Notes: generated by a model not told the origin, from the sequence alone. Positions 23,072 through 31,857 are shown, counted from the first letter of the stretch. The stretch: DNA of 32,204 nt from Gorillibacterium massiliense (GCF_000455485.1 NZ_CBQR020000136.1:1-32204); one strand, 5' to 3'. Translations and numbers: made by a program.

Positions 23072-24301
23072 CTAGGCGGCACTCAAATGCCGCGCCGCTT
23101 CCGTCCGGTACGCCGAAACCGCCGGAAGAATGCCCGCTGCCGTTCCGATCGCCCCGATGGCGGCGGCTGTCGCCAAAAGGTTTCCGTTGAATCCGAAGCT
23201 GACGGATATGGACATATGCTCGCCGATATACACGGAAATTCCCCAAGTCAAGCCATACGCCAACAGCACGCCAAAAGCGCAGCCGAGGATCATAGTCAAT
23301 ACCGACTCCAGCAGCACGAGGATCAGCACCGATTTTCTCCCGGCGCCAATGGCCCGCAAAATCGCCACTGTCCGCCGTCTTTCCACAGCCGATCCGTAGA
23401 GTTGCAAAGCGACGGTCAAGACAGCCATGCCCAGTACAACATAGCTGATGTACTCAAGCACCTGCTCACCGCTTCCCATCATATCGTAAATTTTGGCGAT
23501 CACCTGGCCGGGAAAAACCGCTTGAGCCGCATGTCCCCCGTTGATCTCCTGGTACAGCTTCATCAAATCCGCGTAACTCCGGGTTTTCACGAGAGCTGCC
23601 GTTACCCCATGGGGATCTCCCACCGTCTCTTCCGCCTTGTTCTCCATGAGATGTTCATGGCTTTCCCAGTAGCTGTCCATGCTGACATAGATCCCTTGAT
23701 CGGATGGAGCCGATAAGGAATGGAGAATGCCGACCACCGTGTAGGGATGGTCCCGGTGCTCCTCGGCAGGTTCCCCTTCCAGCGTTTTTGCTAAGCCGTG
23801 TTCGGATACGAAGGAATCGCCTACCTTGAGTCCGGTTTCTTTTGCAACCTTGGCGCCGATTACAGCTTGGAAGGGTTTATCAAAGATGTGGCCCTTGGCA
23901 AGGCGGAAGTAAGGCGGATCCGCGGGCTTGCCCTTGAGCGCAAAGAAATCGGGGCTGGTGCCGACAATGCGGAACCCTTCGTATTGGTCTCCCAGGGCAA
24001 AAGGTACCGCCATGGCGACGCGGCTGTCCTTAAGTAAAGCCTCGTAGTCATCGGAAGCCATGTTGCCGACCGGATTATCCATTAGAAAGATCGTGTTGAA
24101 AATCAATTGATTGGCGCTGCCCTTCGCTCCGACAATCATCCCGTAAGGCTCGCTTGCCTTGGCAATACCCGTTTTAATGCCGGAAGAAATCAGGAAAATC
24201 GACAGGGACAAGGCGATGCCCACAGCGGCGACGATGACCGTCAGCAAGGTTTGAATCCTCCGGTTGGACAGGTTGCGCCAGGCCATGTGCAAGAGGTTCA
24301 T
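23072..24301 (-). CDS. FtsX-type ABC transporter permease
   Basis: 409 aa from ATG 24301 (a TTG two codons earlier overlaps the ATPase stop and lies only four bases after GAGG). Four spans: about 18-40 (TVIVAAVGIALSLSIFLISSG), then a large extracellular MacB-like domain, then about 287-310, 330-355 and 375-398. The inner turn SAVERRRTVAILRAIGAGRKSV is the typical FtsX coupling helix. It pairs with the ATPase directly upstream. Ends its operon at the hairpin 22934-22979. Likely a lipoprotein-linked or heavy-metal type exporter; substrate unknown. Confidence 0.86.
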   Translation of the reverse strand: MNLLHMAWRNLSNRRIQTLLTVIVAAVGIALSLSIFLISSGIKTGIAKASEPYGMIVGAKGSANQLIFNTIFLMDNPVGNMASDDYEALLKDSRVAMAVPFALGDQYEGFRIVGTSPDFFALKGKPADPPYFRLAKGHIFDKPFQAVIGAKVAKETGLKVGDSFVSEHGLAKTLEGEPAEEHRDHPYTVVGILHSLSAPSDQGIYVSMDSYWESHEHLMENKAEETVGDPHGVTAALVKTRSYADLMKLYQEINGGHAAQAVFPGQVIAKIYDMMGSGEQVLEYISYVVLGMAVLTVALQLYGSAVERRRTVAILRAIGAGRKSVLILVLLESVLTMILGCAFGVLLAYGLTWGISVYIGEHMSISVSFGFNGNLLATAAAIGAIGTAAGILPAVSAYRTEAARHLSAA

Positions 24302-24303
24302 TT

Positions 24304-24996
24304 TCAACCAGCCTCGCTTTCGCCGCCAGACGCCCGCAAATCGCGAATCCGGACGATCCGGTCAAGCTTGCCCGCGATGTCTAAATCGTGGGTGCACAGA
24401 AGGAGCCCGGCTCCATGCAGCTGGCACGCTTCCGTCAGCAAGATGAACACCTGCTGGGCGTTGTCGTAATCGAGGCTGGCTGTCGGCTCGTCCGCCAATA
24501 CCAGCGCCGGCCGGTTGGCAAGAGCCCGGGCGATGGATACCCGCTGCTGCTCGCCGCTGCTTAACTGCGCCGGCTTGTGCTGCAGCCGGTGGCTTAGCCC
24601 CACCTGATCCAGCAGCGTCGCTGCTCTCGCCTTCCGTTCCCTGGCGGGAATAACCCGGCCGAAGCTCATGGCGGCCGTGACATTCTCTAAAGCGCTGAGC
24701 CCGGGAATCAGATTGAAGCTCTGGAACACATAACCGATACGGCTTGCCCGAAATCGGTCCAGCTCCGCCTCGCCCATCGTTTCCAACTGATGGTCAAGGA
24801 GGCGGATGCTCCCCGTGGTCGGACGGAGAATACCCGCGATCAAGTGCAGCAACGTGCTTTTGCCGGAACCGCTTGGCCCAACCAGGGCCACTTTTTCTCT
24901 ATCACCCATGTTAAAGTTTGCAATCCGCAGCGCTTCCGCCGTTTTGCGGCCGGGCAGCGGATAGATCTTTGAAAGATTGGAAATGTGCAGCATCAT
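24304..24996 (-). CDS. LolD/MacB-type ABC transporter ATP-binding protein
   Basis: 230 aa. Walker [10 protein letters not shown] (about 40-48), Q-loop VFQSFN, signature [15 protein letters not shown] (about 138-152), Walker [14 protein letters not shown] (about 158-170), H-loop CTHDLD. The ATG overlaps the stop of the lipoprotein gene (ATGA), with GAGGAG five bases upstream of it. It drives the FtsX permease that starts two bases after its stop. The signature has LSSGE rather than LSGGE, a mild change. Confidence 0.9.
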   Translation of the reverse strand: MMLHISNLSKIYPLPGRKTAEALRIANFNMGDREKVALVGPSGSGKSTLLHLIAGILRPTTGSIRLLDHQLETMGEAELDRFRASRIGYVFQSFNLIPGLSALENVTAAMSFGRVIPARERKARAATLLDQVGLSHRLQHKPAQLSSGEQQRVSIARALANRPALVLADEPTASLDYDNAQQVFILLTEACQLHGAGLLLCTHDLDIAGKLDRIVRIRDLRASGGESEAG

Positions 24997-25901
24997 TTCA
25001 ACTCCTCGACTTTATCGGCATGGATCCGCACCAGGCTGACAAAGCCGGTTTCATCATCGGTAGCGGAACCGATGCTGAGCGTGCCCGTTACCTTCACCTG
25101 GTGCTCCGTCGGCTTTGCTGCCTTACCTTCCGGCATGAAGACGACAACGATGTCGGAGGGCCAATCGGCGTTGGTGGAACAGAAAGGGCAAACTGACAAG
25201 GCTACCTTTGTCAGCACAAAGAACGTCACCTTTGCCGATAGCGGCGGAGCCATGTATCCGGTCATCTCCACCTTTTTCCCGTCTAACTCCTTCAATTTAT
25301 CGGAGAAGGTGATGCCGCGGACAGTTACGTCGGCGTACATTTCGGAAAAGGTCAATTTCGGCGTTTTCCCATCCGGTTTCTTTTCCTTATCAGGAGACGA
25401 AGCAGGAGGAGAAGCAGGAGGAACAGCCGAAGGCGAAGCGGACGCCTCTTGCTGTACTTGTAAGGCAGGCTCTTGGAGAAGGGTCGAGGGTGCTAACGCA
25501 TGGGCCGGCTTACCCGATTCAACGATGGCGGCGACCGCCGGTTTCGTTGATGGCGTCGCTTTGCTGCCGACAGCCGCCTTGGCGCCGGGTGTTGCTGTTG
25601 CCTCCGTAACCGAAGGCCCGGAAGTTGGCGTGGAGCTCGCCACCGTCACATAGGGGGATGACGGGACTTCCGAGAGGGATGCCGATACTTGCGCCGTTTC
25701 CGCTGCCGGTGTTGAAGAGTCCCTTGGCGCTGCCGCCTCATGCCCGTCCTCACCCGCTTGAATCGCCGCTTGAACAGACAAATCAAAGACCTCCCCCTTG
25801 GAGGGGGAGGCTTTATCGCCGCATCCGGCAATAGCGAAGAGGAGCAAGATCAAACAGGCAGCCAGCGGCAAATGTCGTCTGTGATGCATACGCGTTCCCA
25901 C
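24993..25901 (-). CDS. Lipoprotein with Ala/Pro/Ser/Thr linker and C-terminal CxxC domain (DUF3299-like)
   Basis: 302 aa if begun at GTG 25901, eight bases from an AGGAGG site; the ATG two codons earlier is only two bases from it. The signal peptide ends in the lipobox IAGC (lipid cysteine at about residue 27). A long low-complexity linker rich in A, P, S and T follows (about 50-180). The C-terminal domain (about 185-302) reads TFSEMYADVTVRGITFSDKL...GKKVEMTGYMAPP...FFVLTKVALSVCPFCSTN, a DUF3299-like OB fold with a CPFC motif (about 238-241) that could bind metal or form a disulfide. It lies 20 bases after the alkaline phosphatase gene and overlaps the ATPase gene, so it is probably the extracellular partner of the exporter. 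Confidence 0.8.
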   Translation of the reverse strand: MGTRMHHRRHLPLAACLILLLFAIAGCGDKASPSKGEVFDLSVQAAIQAGEDGHEAAAPRDSSTPAAETAQVSASLSEVPSSPYVTVASSTPTSGPSVTEATATPGAKAAVGSKATPSTKPAVAAIVESGKPAHALAPSTLLQEPALQVQQEASASPSAVPPASPPASSPDKEKKPDGKTPKLTFSEMYADVTVRGITFSDKLKELDGKKVEMTGYMAPPLSAKVTFFVLTKVALSVCPFCSTNADWPSDIVVVFMPEGKAAKPTEHQVKVTGTLSIGSATDDETGFVSLVRIHADKVEELK

Positions 25902-25921
25902 GGGCATTGCCTCCTCTCGTC

Positions 25922-27985
25922 TTACTTCAATACGGCAAGCAAGGAGGAAGAAGTTACATAGGTTGTCCCTTTTTCAACCTTGAAGTCCAGAACGGCTGAT
26001 TTGCCGTCTTTTGTAACCTTGCCGGTATTCAAATTGAGGATAATCGTTTTGCCATCAAGAAGAACCGTTACGTTCCCGCTGGCCGAATCGTACTTGACGG
26101 TTCCGCCCAGCGAATTCACGACGCTAGATAGTTTCACCCAAGTTTTTCCGTCCGTCTTGGCGCCAGTCAGGTTCAGCCCCATTGCGTTGATCATGGAGTA
26201 GAATACCTCGGTGTTATCCATCGTGCCTTTGAAATAATTGGCGCCGACGCCATATGCCATAAGCGGCACGTCATCCGCTGTGTGCACGCCGACGCCTTCC
26301 GCCGTCGAACTGACGGAGCCGGTTTGCAGGTATTTGGCATCCCGGTTGGGATCATCGGGATTCGCCAGTTTCGCCGGATTGGCCACATACTTGCCTTCGC
26401 TGTTCAAAATGGTCGGCGAAGTGGGAACCGGATCGAATTTGTAATCTTCATAGTAATCGGGATGAGCGCCGAATACGACAGCCAGCTTGCGGTCCACTTG
26501 CGGATTGTCCGGGAATCCGTCTTTGTTGGCATCGGTATAGGTCGGGAATTCGGACGCTTCATAGGTGCGCACAGCGTCGCGACCGGTCTTGCCGTCGCCT
26601 TCCCAATAGGTGCCGGCAAGGCTTACGGAGTGAGAATGGTCGGCGGTTACGACAATCAAGGTGTCGCCGTTTTTGTCGGCGAAATTCTTGGCGGCGGCAA
26701 CCGCCTTATCCATTTCGATGGTGTCGTAGGCAGCCCGTTCCCAATCCATCGGGTGAAGCTGTTTATCGATGCTGGCGCCTTCCACCATCAGGAAGAAGCC
26801 GTTCTCGTTTTTACTCAATACGTCGATGGCTTTCTGTGTCATATCCCACAGATTAGGCTGATCGGTAAGCTTGCCGAGAGCAGCCACGTTATTCGTCGAC
26901 CGGTCGTAATAAACGTTCATGTCCGAGGGATGAAACAAACCGAGTAGCTTGTTGGGAGTGCCGGTAGCCTTCAACTGAGTCGCGTTATCCACCACGGTAT
27001 AGCCGCTTTGTTCAAACTTGCCGAACAGGTCGGTTTCGTCTTTGCGCTTCGAGCCTGCCGTCGATTTGGGAAGGAAATAAGCGGATCCTCCGCCCATCAC
27101 GACTTCTGGCTTCAGATTGTAGATCATGTCGGCGATTTCCTGCTTATCCGCGCGGCGGCGGGTATGGGAAACAACGGCTGCCGGTGTGGCGTCCTCGATT
27201 TCGGAAGTGGTCACGATGCCGACGGATTTACCCCCTGTCCGCTTCAGCATCTCGGCCAAGGTTTCAACCTTGGGATCGTCGAAATCATCTTTCGGCGTAT
27301 TGTCCGGATAGGAGCCAAGCTCGTTGACGGACGCCTTGTGCCCGGTATTGTAGGCACTGGCGCTATTGGCCGAGTCGGTGACGAGGGAATCCATCCCCGA
27401 GGTAGTAACGACCGCCCGCTGATCGAATTGATCCATCGTCAGAAGCGAGTTGTATTTTCCTTCCGTAAGTCCGCGGGACATCACCCGAGAAATGGTAATA
27501 TCCGCATGGGACATGCCGTCGCCTATGAAAAGGATGACGTTTTTCGCTTTTTTGCCGCTCGTGTCGGCGGTTACGACTTCATATGTAACTGTTCGTGTGA
27601 GTCCTTCCGATTTGACTTCAACGATATAGGTACCCGCCTTGCCGATGGATGCCCCCCGAATCGTGAACTCGCTGCTTGTTTCAGTGGATGTCTTGGTGAA
27701 GGATTTTCCGAAGAAGCTTTCCGCATTTTGCCCGTTTACCGTAATCGACACCGATTTGGGAAGGGCTTTCAGGTTGTTGAGCTCAACGCGGAAATCAAAT
27801 AAGGCGCCTGCTAAAATTTTTGCGTGGTCAATGGGTGCAACGTACACAGATGGATCCGCCGCTTTCTTTTCCGCCTCAGCCGCCGATACCGTGGGACGCG
27901 TTTCCGGGAACACGCCGCTTCCGGCAATCAGAATGCCCGCCAGCGCCACGCAAACGGCACTACGCACAACCTTCATGGTCTTCAT
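25922..27985 (-). CDS. Secreted alkaline phosphatase (PhoA family) with C-terminal stalk domain
   Basis: 687 aa. A signal peptide (about 1-36, cleaved near VSAAEA) precedes an Ig-like N-terminal domain (about 45-140), then the PhoA fold (about 145-605). Active-site features: metal ligand D156 in FIGDGM, nucleophile S205 in VTDSANSASAYNTGHK, EGASID..LH (402-411), TADH (447-450) and the final ligand H568 in GVGVHTADD. An EF-hand-like calcium loop TDANKDGFPD lies near 474-483. The C terminus (612-687) is a copper-amine-oxidase-like stalk domain common in Paenibacillus secreted enzymes, probably for cell-wall association. It releases phosphate from organic esters outside the cell. Start is ATG 27985; GGAGG lies 13 bases upstream. 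First gene of a likely four-gene operon. Confidence 0.93.
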   Translation of the reverse strand: MKTMKVVRSAVCVALAGILIAGSGVFPETRPTVSAAEAEKKAADPSVYVAPIDHAKILAGALFDFRVELNNLKALPKSVSITVNGQNAESFFGKSFTKTSTETSSEFTIRGASIGKAGTYIVEVKSEGLTRTVTYEVVTADTSGKKAKNVILFIGDGMSHADITISRVMSRGLTEGKYNSLLTMDQFDQRAVVTTSGMDSLVTDSANSASAYNTGHKASVNELGSYPDNTPKDDFDDPKVETLAEMLKRTGGKSVGIVTTSEIEDATPAAVVSHTRRRADKQEIADMIYNLKPEVVMGGGSAYFLPKSTAGSKRKDETDLFGKFEQSGYTVVDNATQLKATGTPNKLLGLFHPSDMNVYYDRSTNNVAALGKLTDQPNLWDMTQKAIDVLSKNENGFFLMVEGASIDKQLHPMDWERAAYDTIEMDKAVAAAKNFADKNGDTLIVVTADHSHSVSLAGTYWEGDGKTGRDAVRTYEASEFPTYTDANKDGFPDNPQVDRKLAVVFGAHPDYYEDYKFDPVPTSPTILNSEGKYVANPAKLANPDDPNRDAKYLQTGSVSSTAEGVGVHTADDVPLMAYGVGANYFKGTMDNTEVFYSMINAMGLNLTGAKTDGKTWVKLSSVVNSLGGTVKYDSASGNVTVLLDGKTIILNLNTGKVTKDGKSAVLDFKVEKGTTYVTSSSLLAVLK

Positions 27986-28023
27986 CTCGTCAAGAACACC
28001 TCCATCAATATAAAACCAATTTC

Positions 28024-28079
28024 AGTATAAAAATCGACTGTAAAATCAAGTGTTCGTTCATGTAAAGGTTTTGTGTAAA
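28024..28079 (-). promoter_or_regulatory. Probable phosphate-regulated promoter (PhoP-box-like repeats and -10)
   Basis: On the minus strand TTTACA occurs at 28074-28079, 28061-28066 and 28039-28044, with a poorer unit (CGAACA) at 28051-28056. The second and third perfect units are 22 bases apart, two times the 11-base spacing of the PhoP direct repeats (TTAACA-like). A -10 box TATACT (28024-28029) follows nine bases after the last repeat, and no good -35 box is present, as expected for a PhoP-activated promoter. Upstream of the alkaline phosphatase gene. The rest of 27986-28305 shows nothing else I can support. Confidence 0.55.
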
Positions 28080-28305
28080 TCTATGAAAATCATCCATGTG
28101 TTTCCATATTACCGGGTTTGAAAACTATGAAACCTTCCGCCGTTTCCGAGCCATGGACGAATGAAGGGCATAAAAAAAGCCCGGCATCAAGGCAATCTCC
28201 CATTTCTCCCAACAAAGTGAACCAACCGAGAGTTCGTTCCATATTCTACAGTAGCGTATGCATCCCGCAGCAAAATGATAGATTCGGACAAATGGAGATG
28301 ATCGC

Positions 28306-29109
28306 TTGTCAATCTCACAAGAAAAAATCGACGTCCTGATCCCCGCCATCGAAAAAGACCTTGTCGTTCTGCCTTATGTCATAAAGGGGATTCGCAAGAA
28401 CGTTCGCCATCCCATCGGGTCGATTTATATCGTATCCCCGGAAAGTGCTAAAATCAGAGAGCTTTGTGAAAAAAAAGACTGCCAATTCGTTGACGAACAA
28501 ACCGTTCTTCCCCTTACCAAAAAAGATATCCGCTACAGCTCGCCGCGCTTCGAGCGATCCGGTTGGATGCTCCAGCAGCTGCTGAAATATGCGGGGGATC
28601 AGGTATGCAAAGAAAATGCTTTTCTCACAATGGACGCCGGTACGGTGCTGATTCGCCCTCATGTGTTCAAGGACGACGGCAAGACCGTCTATTACTACCG
28701 GGAATGGAGTCAACCGGAGTATTTTAGAATGCACAGAAGATTGCTCGGCCGCAAGAAGCATGCACCTGTTTCATTCGTAGCTCACTACATGCTGTTTGAA
28801 AAAGACAAGCTAGCCCGATTGAAAAAGAAAATCGAAGCCAGACATGGTGCGCCTTGGTATCAAGCTATTTTACGCAATACCGACAAAACGAAGCTTTATG
28901 GCTTCTCCGAATTCGAAACCTATGGCAATTTCGTATATTCGAAGTATCCCGAGACTTTAGTTTTGGTTCCAACGCGCAATCGCCATTTGAAAACGTCCAT
29001 CCAGTCGCTGTCCGCAGCCCGAAAAAAAAGGCTGGCCGCCCGCTACCGTTCCTTGTCTTTCCATGCGCGTAAAAGCTACTTTCGTAAAAAAAGGCCTGAT
29101 GCGCAATGA
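28306..29109 (+). CDS. DUF6492-like glycosyltransferase
   Basis: 267 aa from TTG 28306, with GGAG eight bases upstream. The N-terminal half reads KIDVLIPAIEKDLVVLPYVIKGI, then SIYIVSPES, YSSPRFERSGWMLQQLLKYA and FLTMDAGTVLIRP, the pattern of DUF6492 proteins, whose fold resembles GT-A glycosyltransferases. The DAG triad stands where a metal-binding DxD is expected. The C terminus is very basic. It overlaps the downstream ManC-like gene by four bases (ATGA), so a GDP-mannose-dependent step in cell-surface polysaccharide assembly is plausible. Activity is inferred, not shown by a complete motif set. Confidence 0.7.
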   Translation: MSISQEKIDVLIPAIEKDLVVLPYVIKGIRKNVRHPIGSIYIVSPESAKIRELCEKKDCQFVDEQTVLPLTKKDIRYSSPRFERSGWMLQQLLKYAGDQVCKENAFLTMDAGTVLIRPHVFKDDGKTVYYYREWSQPEYFRMHRRLLGRKKHAPVSFVAHYMLFEKDKLARLKKKIEARHGAPWYQAILRNTDKTKLYGFSEFETYGNFVYSKYPETLVLVPTRNRHLKTSIQSLSAARKKRLAARYRSLSFHARKSYFRKKRPDAQ

Positions 29110-30440
29110 ATTCGGAAGATCGGAGCAGACCGAAGCTGAATATCATCCTCCTGTCAGGAGGTTCCGGTAAAAGGCTGTGGCCTCTTTCCAACGACATCCG
29201 TTCAAAAGCTTTCTTAAAGCTGCTCGACAATGGCCGGGGAGAGCGGGAATCGATGATTCAGCGGGTCACCAGGCAGCTCAAATCGGCTGGATTTGCGTCG
29301 GATGTTACCATCGTCGCCCACGAGAGCCAGCAGGAAATGATTCGCAGCCATATCGGCAAACACATTCCGATTATCCCGGAGCCCGCCAAACGGGGAACCT
29401 TTACAGCCATCGCACTGGCCGCCACCTATTTACATTCTGTTAGAAAAACAGACCACGAGGATCATCTTTGTATTTTGCCGGTGGATTTATTCGTGCAAGG
29501 CCCTTTCTATCAACTGCTCAGGCAGATCCCCGGTGTACTGGAGCGGTCTCAAGGAGAGATGGTCTTTATTGGCACCCGTCCCCATTTCCCTTCCACGCAG
29601 TTTGGTTATATTCTTCCGCAAAAAACAGAGGACTCCGGCTATATGCGGGTGTCCCGTTTTTATGAAAAGCCCGATACCGAGAAGGCAGCGGAACTGATTC
29701 AGGAAGGTGCCCTTTGGAACTGCGGCATCTTTGCCTTTACTCTCCAATTTATCCTTGATATCTTGCTGGAGAATGGGCTTCCCATTGAATATGAAGATCT
29801 GCTAGAGCGGTATGAACGACTGCCGGAGCGCAACTTTGAGAAGGAGATCGCGGAAAAAACAAATAATGCCGCAGTAATTGCACATGATGAAGAATGGAAC
29901 GACCTCGGCGGTTGGGAGTCATTAATGGACCACATGAAAGAGAGCCTCATTGGTCCCGGTGAACTGTCTGCCGATTGTACGAATAGCCAGGTCATCAACG
30001 AGCTGTCATTGCCGATCCGGGTAATCGGACTGAACGGAGTGATTGTGGCGGCAAGCGCCGACGGAATTCTCGTTGCTGACAAAAAGGTGAGCAGCCGGAT
30101 CAAAGACATGCTGGGCAACGATCCGGATAGTCCCGGCTACGAGGAGAAAAGCTGGGGTTCGCGAACCGTATTGGATCGCCATTCAACACCGGATGGACCC
30201 AATTCGATCACAAGCAAATTAAAGGTCGTGGCGGGACACGTGTTGATCGTTGGAAAAGAGGAGGACAGCCGCTGCCTTTGGAACAAGGTATGGATCATCC
30301 TTAATGGAAAAGGAAAGCTAACGCTAAACCGCGTACAGCGACTCGTTAGCAGTGGAGATGTACTGAGATTACCCGCCGGAAGGTCGGCCATTCTTCATGC
30401 GTTCAGCGATATGGAGCTTTTGGAAGTAAAGAGCCGCTGA
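29106..30440 (+). CDS. Mannose-1-phosphate guanylyltransferase (ManC-like), bifunctional layout
   Basis: 444 aa. The nucleotidyltransferase signature is GGSGKRLWPLS (18-28), with a lysine where most family members have threonine. Further motifs: PEPAKRGTFTAIALAA, ILPVD, FYEKPD, GALWNCGIFAF and WNDLGGWESL. A C-terminal cupin (about 340-444, SWGSRTVLD...NGKGKLTLN...PAGRSAILHA) corresponds to the mannose-6-phosphate isomerase domain of ManC/AlgA. It makes GDP-mannose from mannose-1-phosphate and GTP. The cupin lacks some of the usual histidines in what I can see, so isomerase activity is uncertain. Overlaps the glycosyltransferase gene. Confidence 0.87.
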   Translation: MNSEDRSRPKLNIILLSGGSGKRLWPLSNDIRSKAFLKLLDNGRGERESMIQRVTRQLKSAGFASDVTIVAHESQQEMIRSHIGKHIPIIPEPAKRGTFTAIALAATYLHSVRKTDHEDHLCILPVDLFVQGPFYQLLRQIPGVLERSQGEMVFIGTRPHFPSTQFGYILPQKTEDSGYMRVSRFYEKPDTEKAAELIQEGALWNCGIFAFTLQFILDILLENGLPIEYEDLLERYERLPERNFEKEIAEKTNNAAVIAHDEEWNDLGGWESLMDHMKESLIGPGELSADCTNSQVINELSLPIRVIGLNGVIVAASADGILVADKKVSSRIKDMLGNDPDSPGYEEKSWGSRTVLDRHSTPDGPNSITSKLKVVAGHVLIVGKEEDSRCLWNKVWIILNGKGKLTLNRVQRLVSSGDVLRLPAGRSAILHAFSDMELLEVKSR

Positions 30441-30447
30441 TAAAGTA

Positions 30448-30492
30448 AAAAACCGGAAACGCTAAGCCTCGACAGGCCGGTTTCCGGTTTTT
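30448..30492. terminator. Bidirectional intrinsic terminator between manC-like and MFS genes
   Basis: AAAAACCGGAAAC (30448-30460) pairs perfectly with GTTTCCGGTTTTT (30480-30492); an inner GCCT-AGGC stem (about 30466-30477) tops it. T tracts are present on both strands, and both convergent genes end within 50 bases. Confidence 0.9.
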
Positions 30493-30535
30493 CGGTTGGT
30501 TATGGGCGAAGCAGGATCGCGGCACCATGACCAAA

Positions 30536-31768
30536 TCAATGAGTTTTTTCAAAGCTGCCGTACCGGTAAAAAAGCGAGCCGCATAGCGTCAAAACGGCCA
30601 TGATCATGAACAGCGGCATTCCGCCGAATGAGACCAGCAGCACTCCCCCAAGAATCGGGCCGAGAAAATGGCCCAGGTTTTGAAAGGTTTGAGCGCCGAA
30701 ATACGTTCCCCGCATCTTTTCCGGAGCCAGCCGGTCGATAAGCAGGCTGGTAGACGGAAAGACGAGAATCTCGCCCAGGGTAAAGACAAACATGGAGAGG
30801 ATAAAGCCAATCCAACTGTGCGATAACGCAAAACCGACAAAACCAAGGGCGAACAATCCGTTCCCGATGGTGATCACTTTTACGGGATTGAGCTTCGACG
30901 CTAAAGCGGTGAGCGGCATTTGCAAGGCAACGACGACAGTGGCGTTAAGGCTGATCAGCGTCGCATACCATTCCCGCGCCTTAGTGAAATCGTGCTCCAA
31001 ATACTGGACAAGCGTCACGTTGATCTGTGAATAGCCAATGGCACCGATGATGGCGCCTCCCAGAAAGAAGCGAAACGGGATATCCTTGCGGATCACGTTC
31101 CAAGCGGAGCGGAAGCTGGTGTTGCTCTTCTTCTCTCCTTCGATCTTGCGGATTCCGAAACGGATCAATAGAATGTTTAGCACCAAGGTATACAGCAAAT
31201 AGAAGATTCCGGTGATAAAAAAAGGCAGAGACGCGTTATGCAGCCCGAAGTACGCGCCGGCGAGCGGCCCTACGGCGGAGCCGACGTTGATGGCGAAGTA
31301 ACGCAGCGAAAATACTTTGAGCCGCTTCTCCTTGGGCGTCAAATCCGCCATTAACGCTTGGGATACCGGCTCGAAGAAGGATCGGCACAAGCCGTTCAGC
31401 ACATTGAGGATGATAAACACCCAGGGAGAGCGGGCAACCGCGAAGCCTAGAAAGACGACGCTCCAACATAAAAGCGCAGATAGCATAACCGCTTTTCGTC
31501 CCACACGGTCGGAAATGGTCCCACCGATGAAGCCCCCAACCATCCCGGCCAAGGAAGAGATACCGATGATGAGGCTGTTGACGACATCGCCGCCACTCGA
31601 GTATTTGGTTAAATAGAGAGCTAGAAAAGGCAAGCTCATCGTTGATGCAGCCCTGGCCAGCACGGTACCAAAAATCAGAGAGTGAACGATAGGATGATAG
31701 GCTTGGATATAGGCACGCGGCTGTGATAAGAGGTTTTTCCTAAATGATTCGGGAATCCAATTCGACAC
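30536..31768 (-). CDS. Major facilitator superfamily transporter (DHA1-type drug efflux)
   Basis: 410 aa from GTG 31768, ten bases after an AGGAG site. Twelve membrane spans can be placed. Motif A between spans 2 and 3 reads GGTISDRVGRKAVM, and motif C-like GPLAGAYFG follows in span 5. A cytoplasmic loop near 210-230 (IEGEKKSNTSFRSAWNV) divides the two halves. It uses the proton gradient to export drugs or metabolites; substrate cannot be read. Terminated by the shared hairpin at 30448-30492. Confidence 0.9.
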   Translation of the reverse strand: MSNWIPESFRKNLLSQPRAYIQAYHPIVHSLIFGTVLARAASTMSLPFLALYLTKYSSGGDVVNSLIIGISSLAGMVGGFIGGTISDRVGRKAVMLSALLCWSVVFLGFAVARSPWVFIILNVLNGLCRSFFEPVSQALMADLTPKEKRLKVFSLRYFAINVGSAVGPLAGAYFGLHNASLPFFITGIFYLLYTLVLNILLIRFGIRKIEGEKKSNTSFRSAWNVIRKDIPFRFFLGGAIIGAIGYSQINVTLVQYLEHDFTKAREWYATLISLNATVVVALQMPLTALASKLNPVKVITIGNGLFALGFVGFALSHSWIGFILSMFVFTLGEILVFPSTSLLIDRLAPEKMRGTYFGAQTFQNLGHFLGPILGGVLLVSFGGMPLFMIMAVLTLCGSLFYRYGSFEKTH

Positions 31769-31803
31769 GACAAAAGTTCTCCTGTTTCTTCCTGATAAAA
31801 TAT

Positions 31804-31832
31804 CAGCCCTTTCCTAGTTAAGGAAAGGGCTG
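31804..31832 (-). terminator. Hairpin between the iron permease gene and the MFS gene
   Basis: CAGCCCTTTCCT (31804-31815) pairs perfectly with AGGAAAGGGCTG (31821-31832) around a five-base loop. On the minus strand it is followed by ATATTTTATC, a moderate T tract. It lies 25 bases after the iron permease stop and 36 bases before the MFS start, so it may end the first gene or act as an attenuator in the second gene's leader. Confidence 0.6.
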
Positions 31833-31857
31833 TTAGACGTGAGCTGGATAATTGCCC

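Noticed and set aside
25380-25780. Repetitive GC-rich tract as a separate repeat element or plus-strand gene.
   Set aside because: It is the codon pattern of the Ala/Pro/Ser/Thr linker of the lipoprotein on the minus strand; plus-strand frames there are shadows.
26282-27802. Long plus-strand frames within the alkaline phosphatase gene.
   Set aside because: They mirror a well-supported secreted phosphatase with full active-site motifs on the minus strand.
28160-28190. GGGCATAAAAAAAGCCC as a terminator.
   Set aside because: The arms are only four bases and the A tract lies in the loop; no gene ends nearby.
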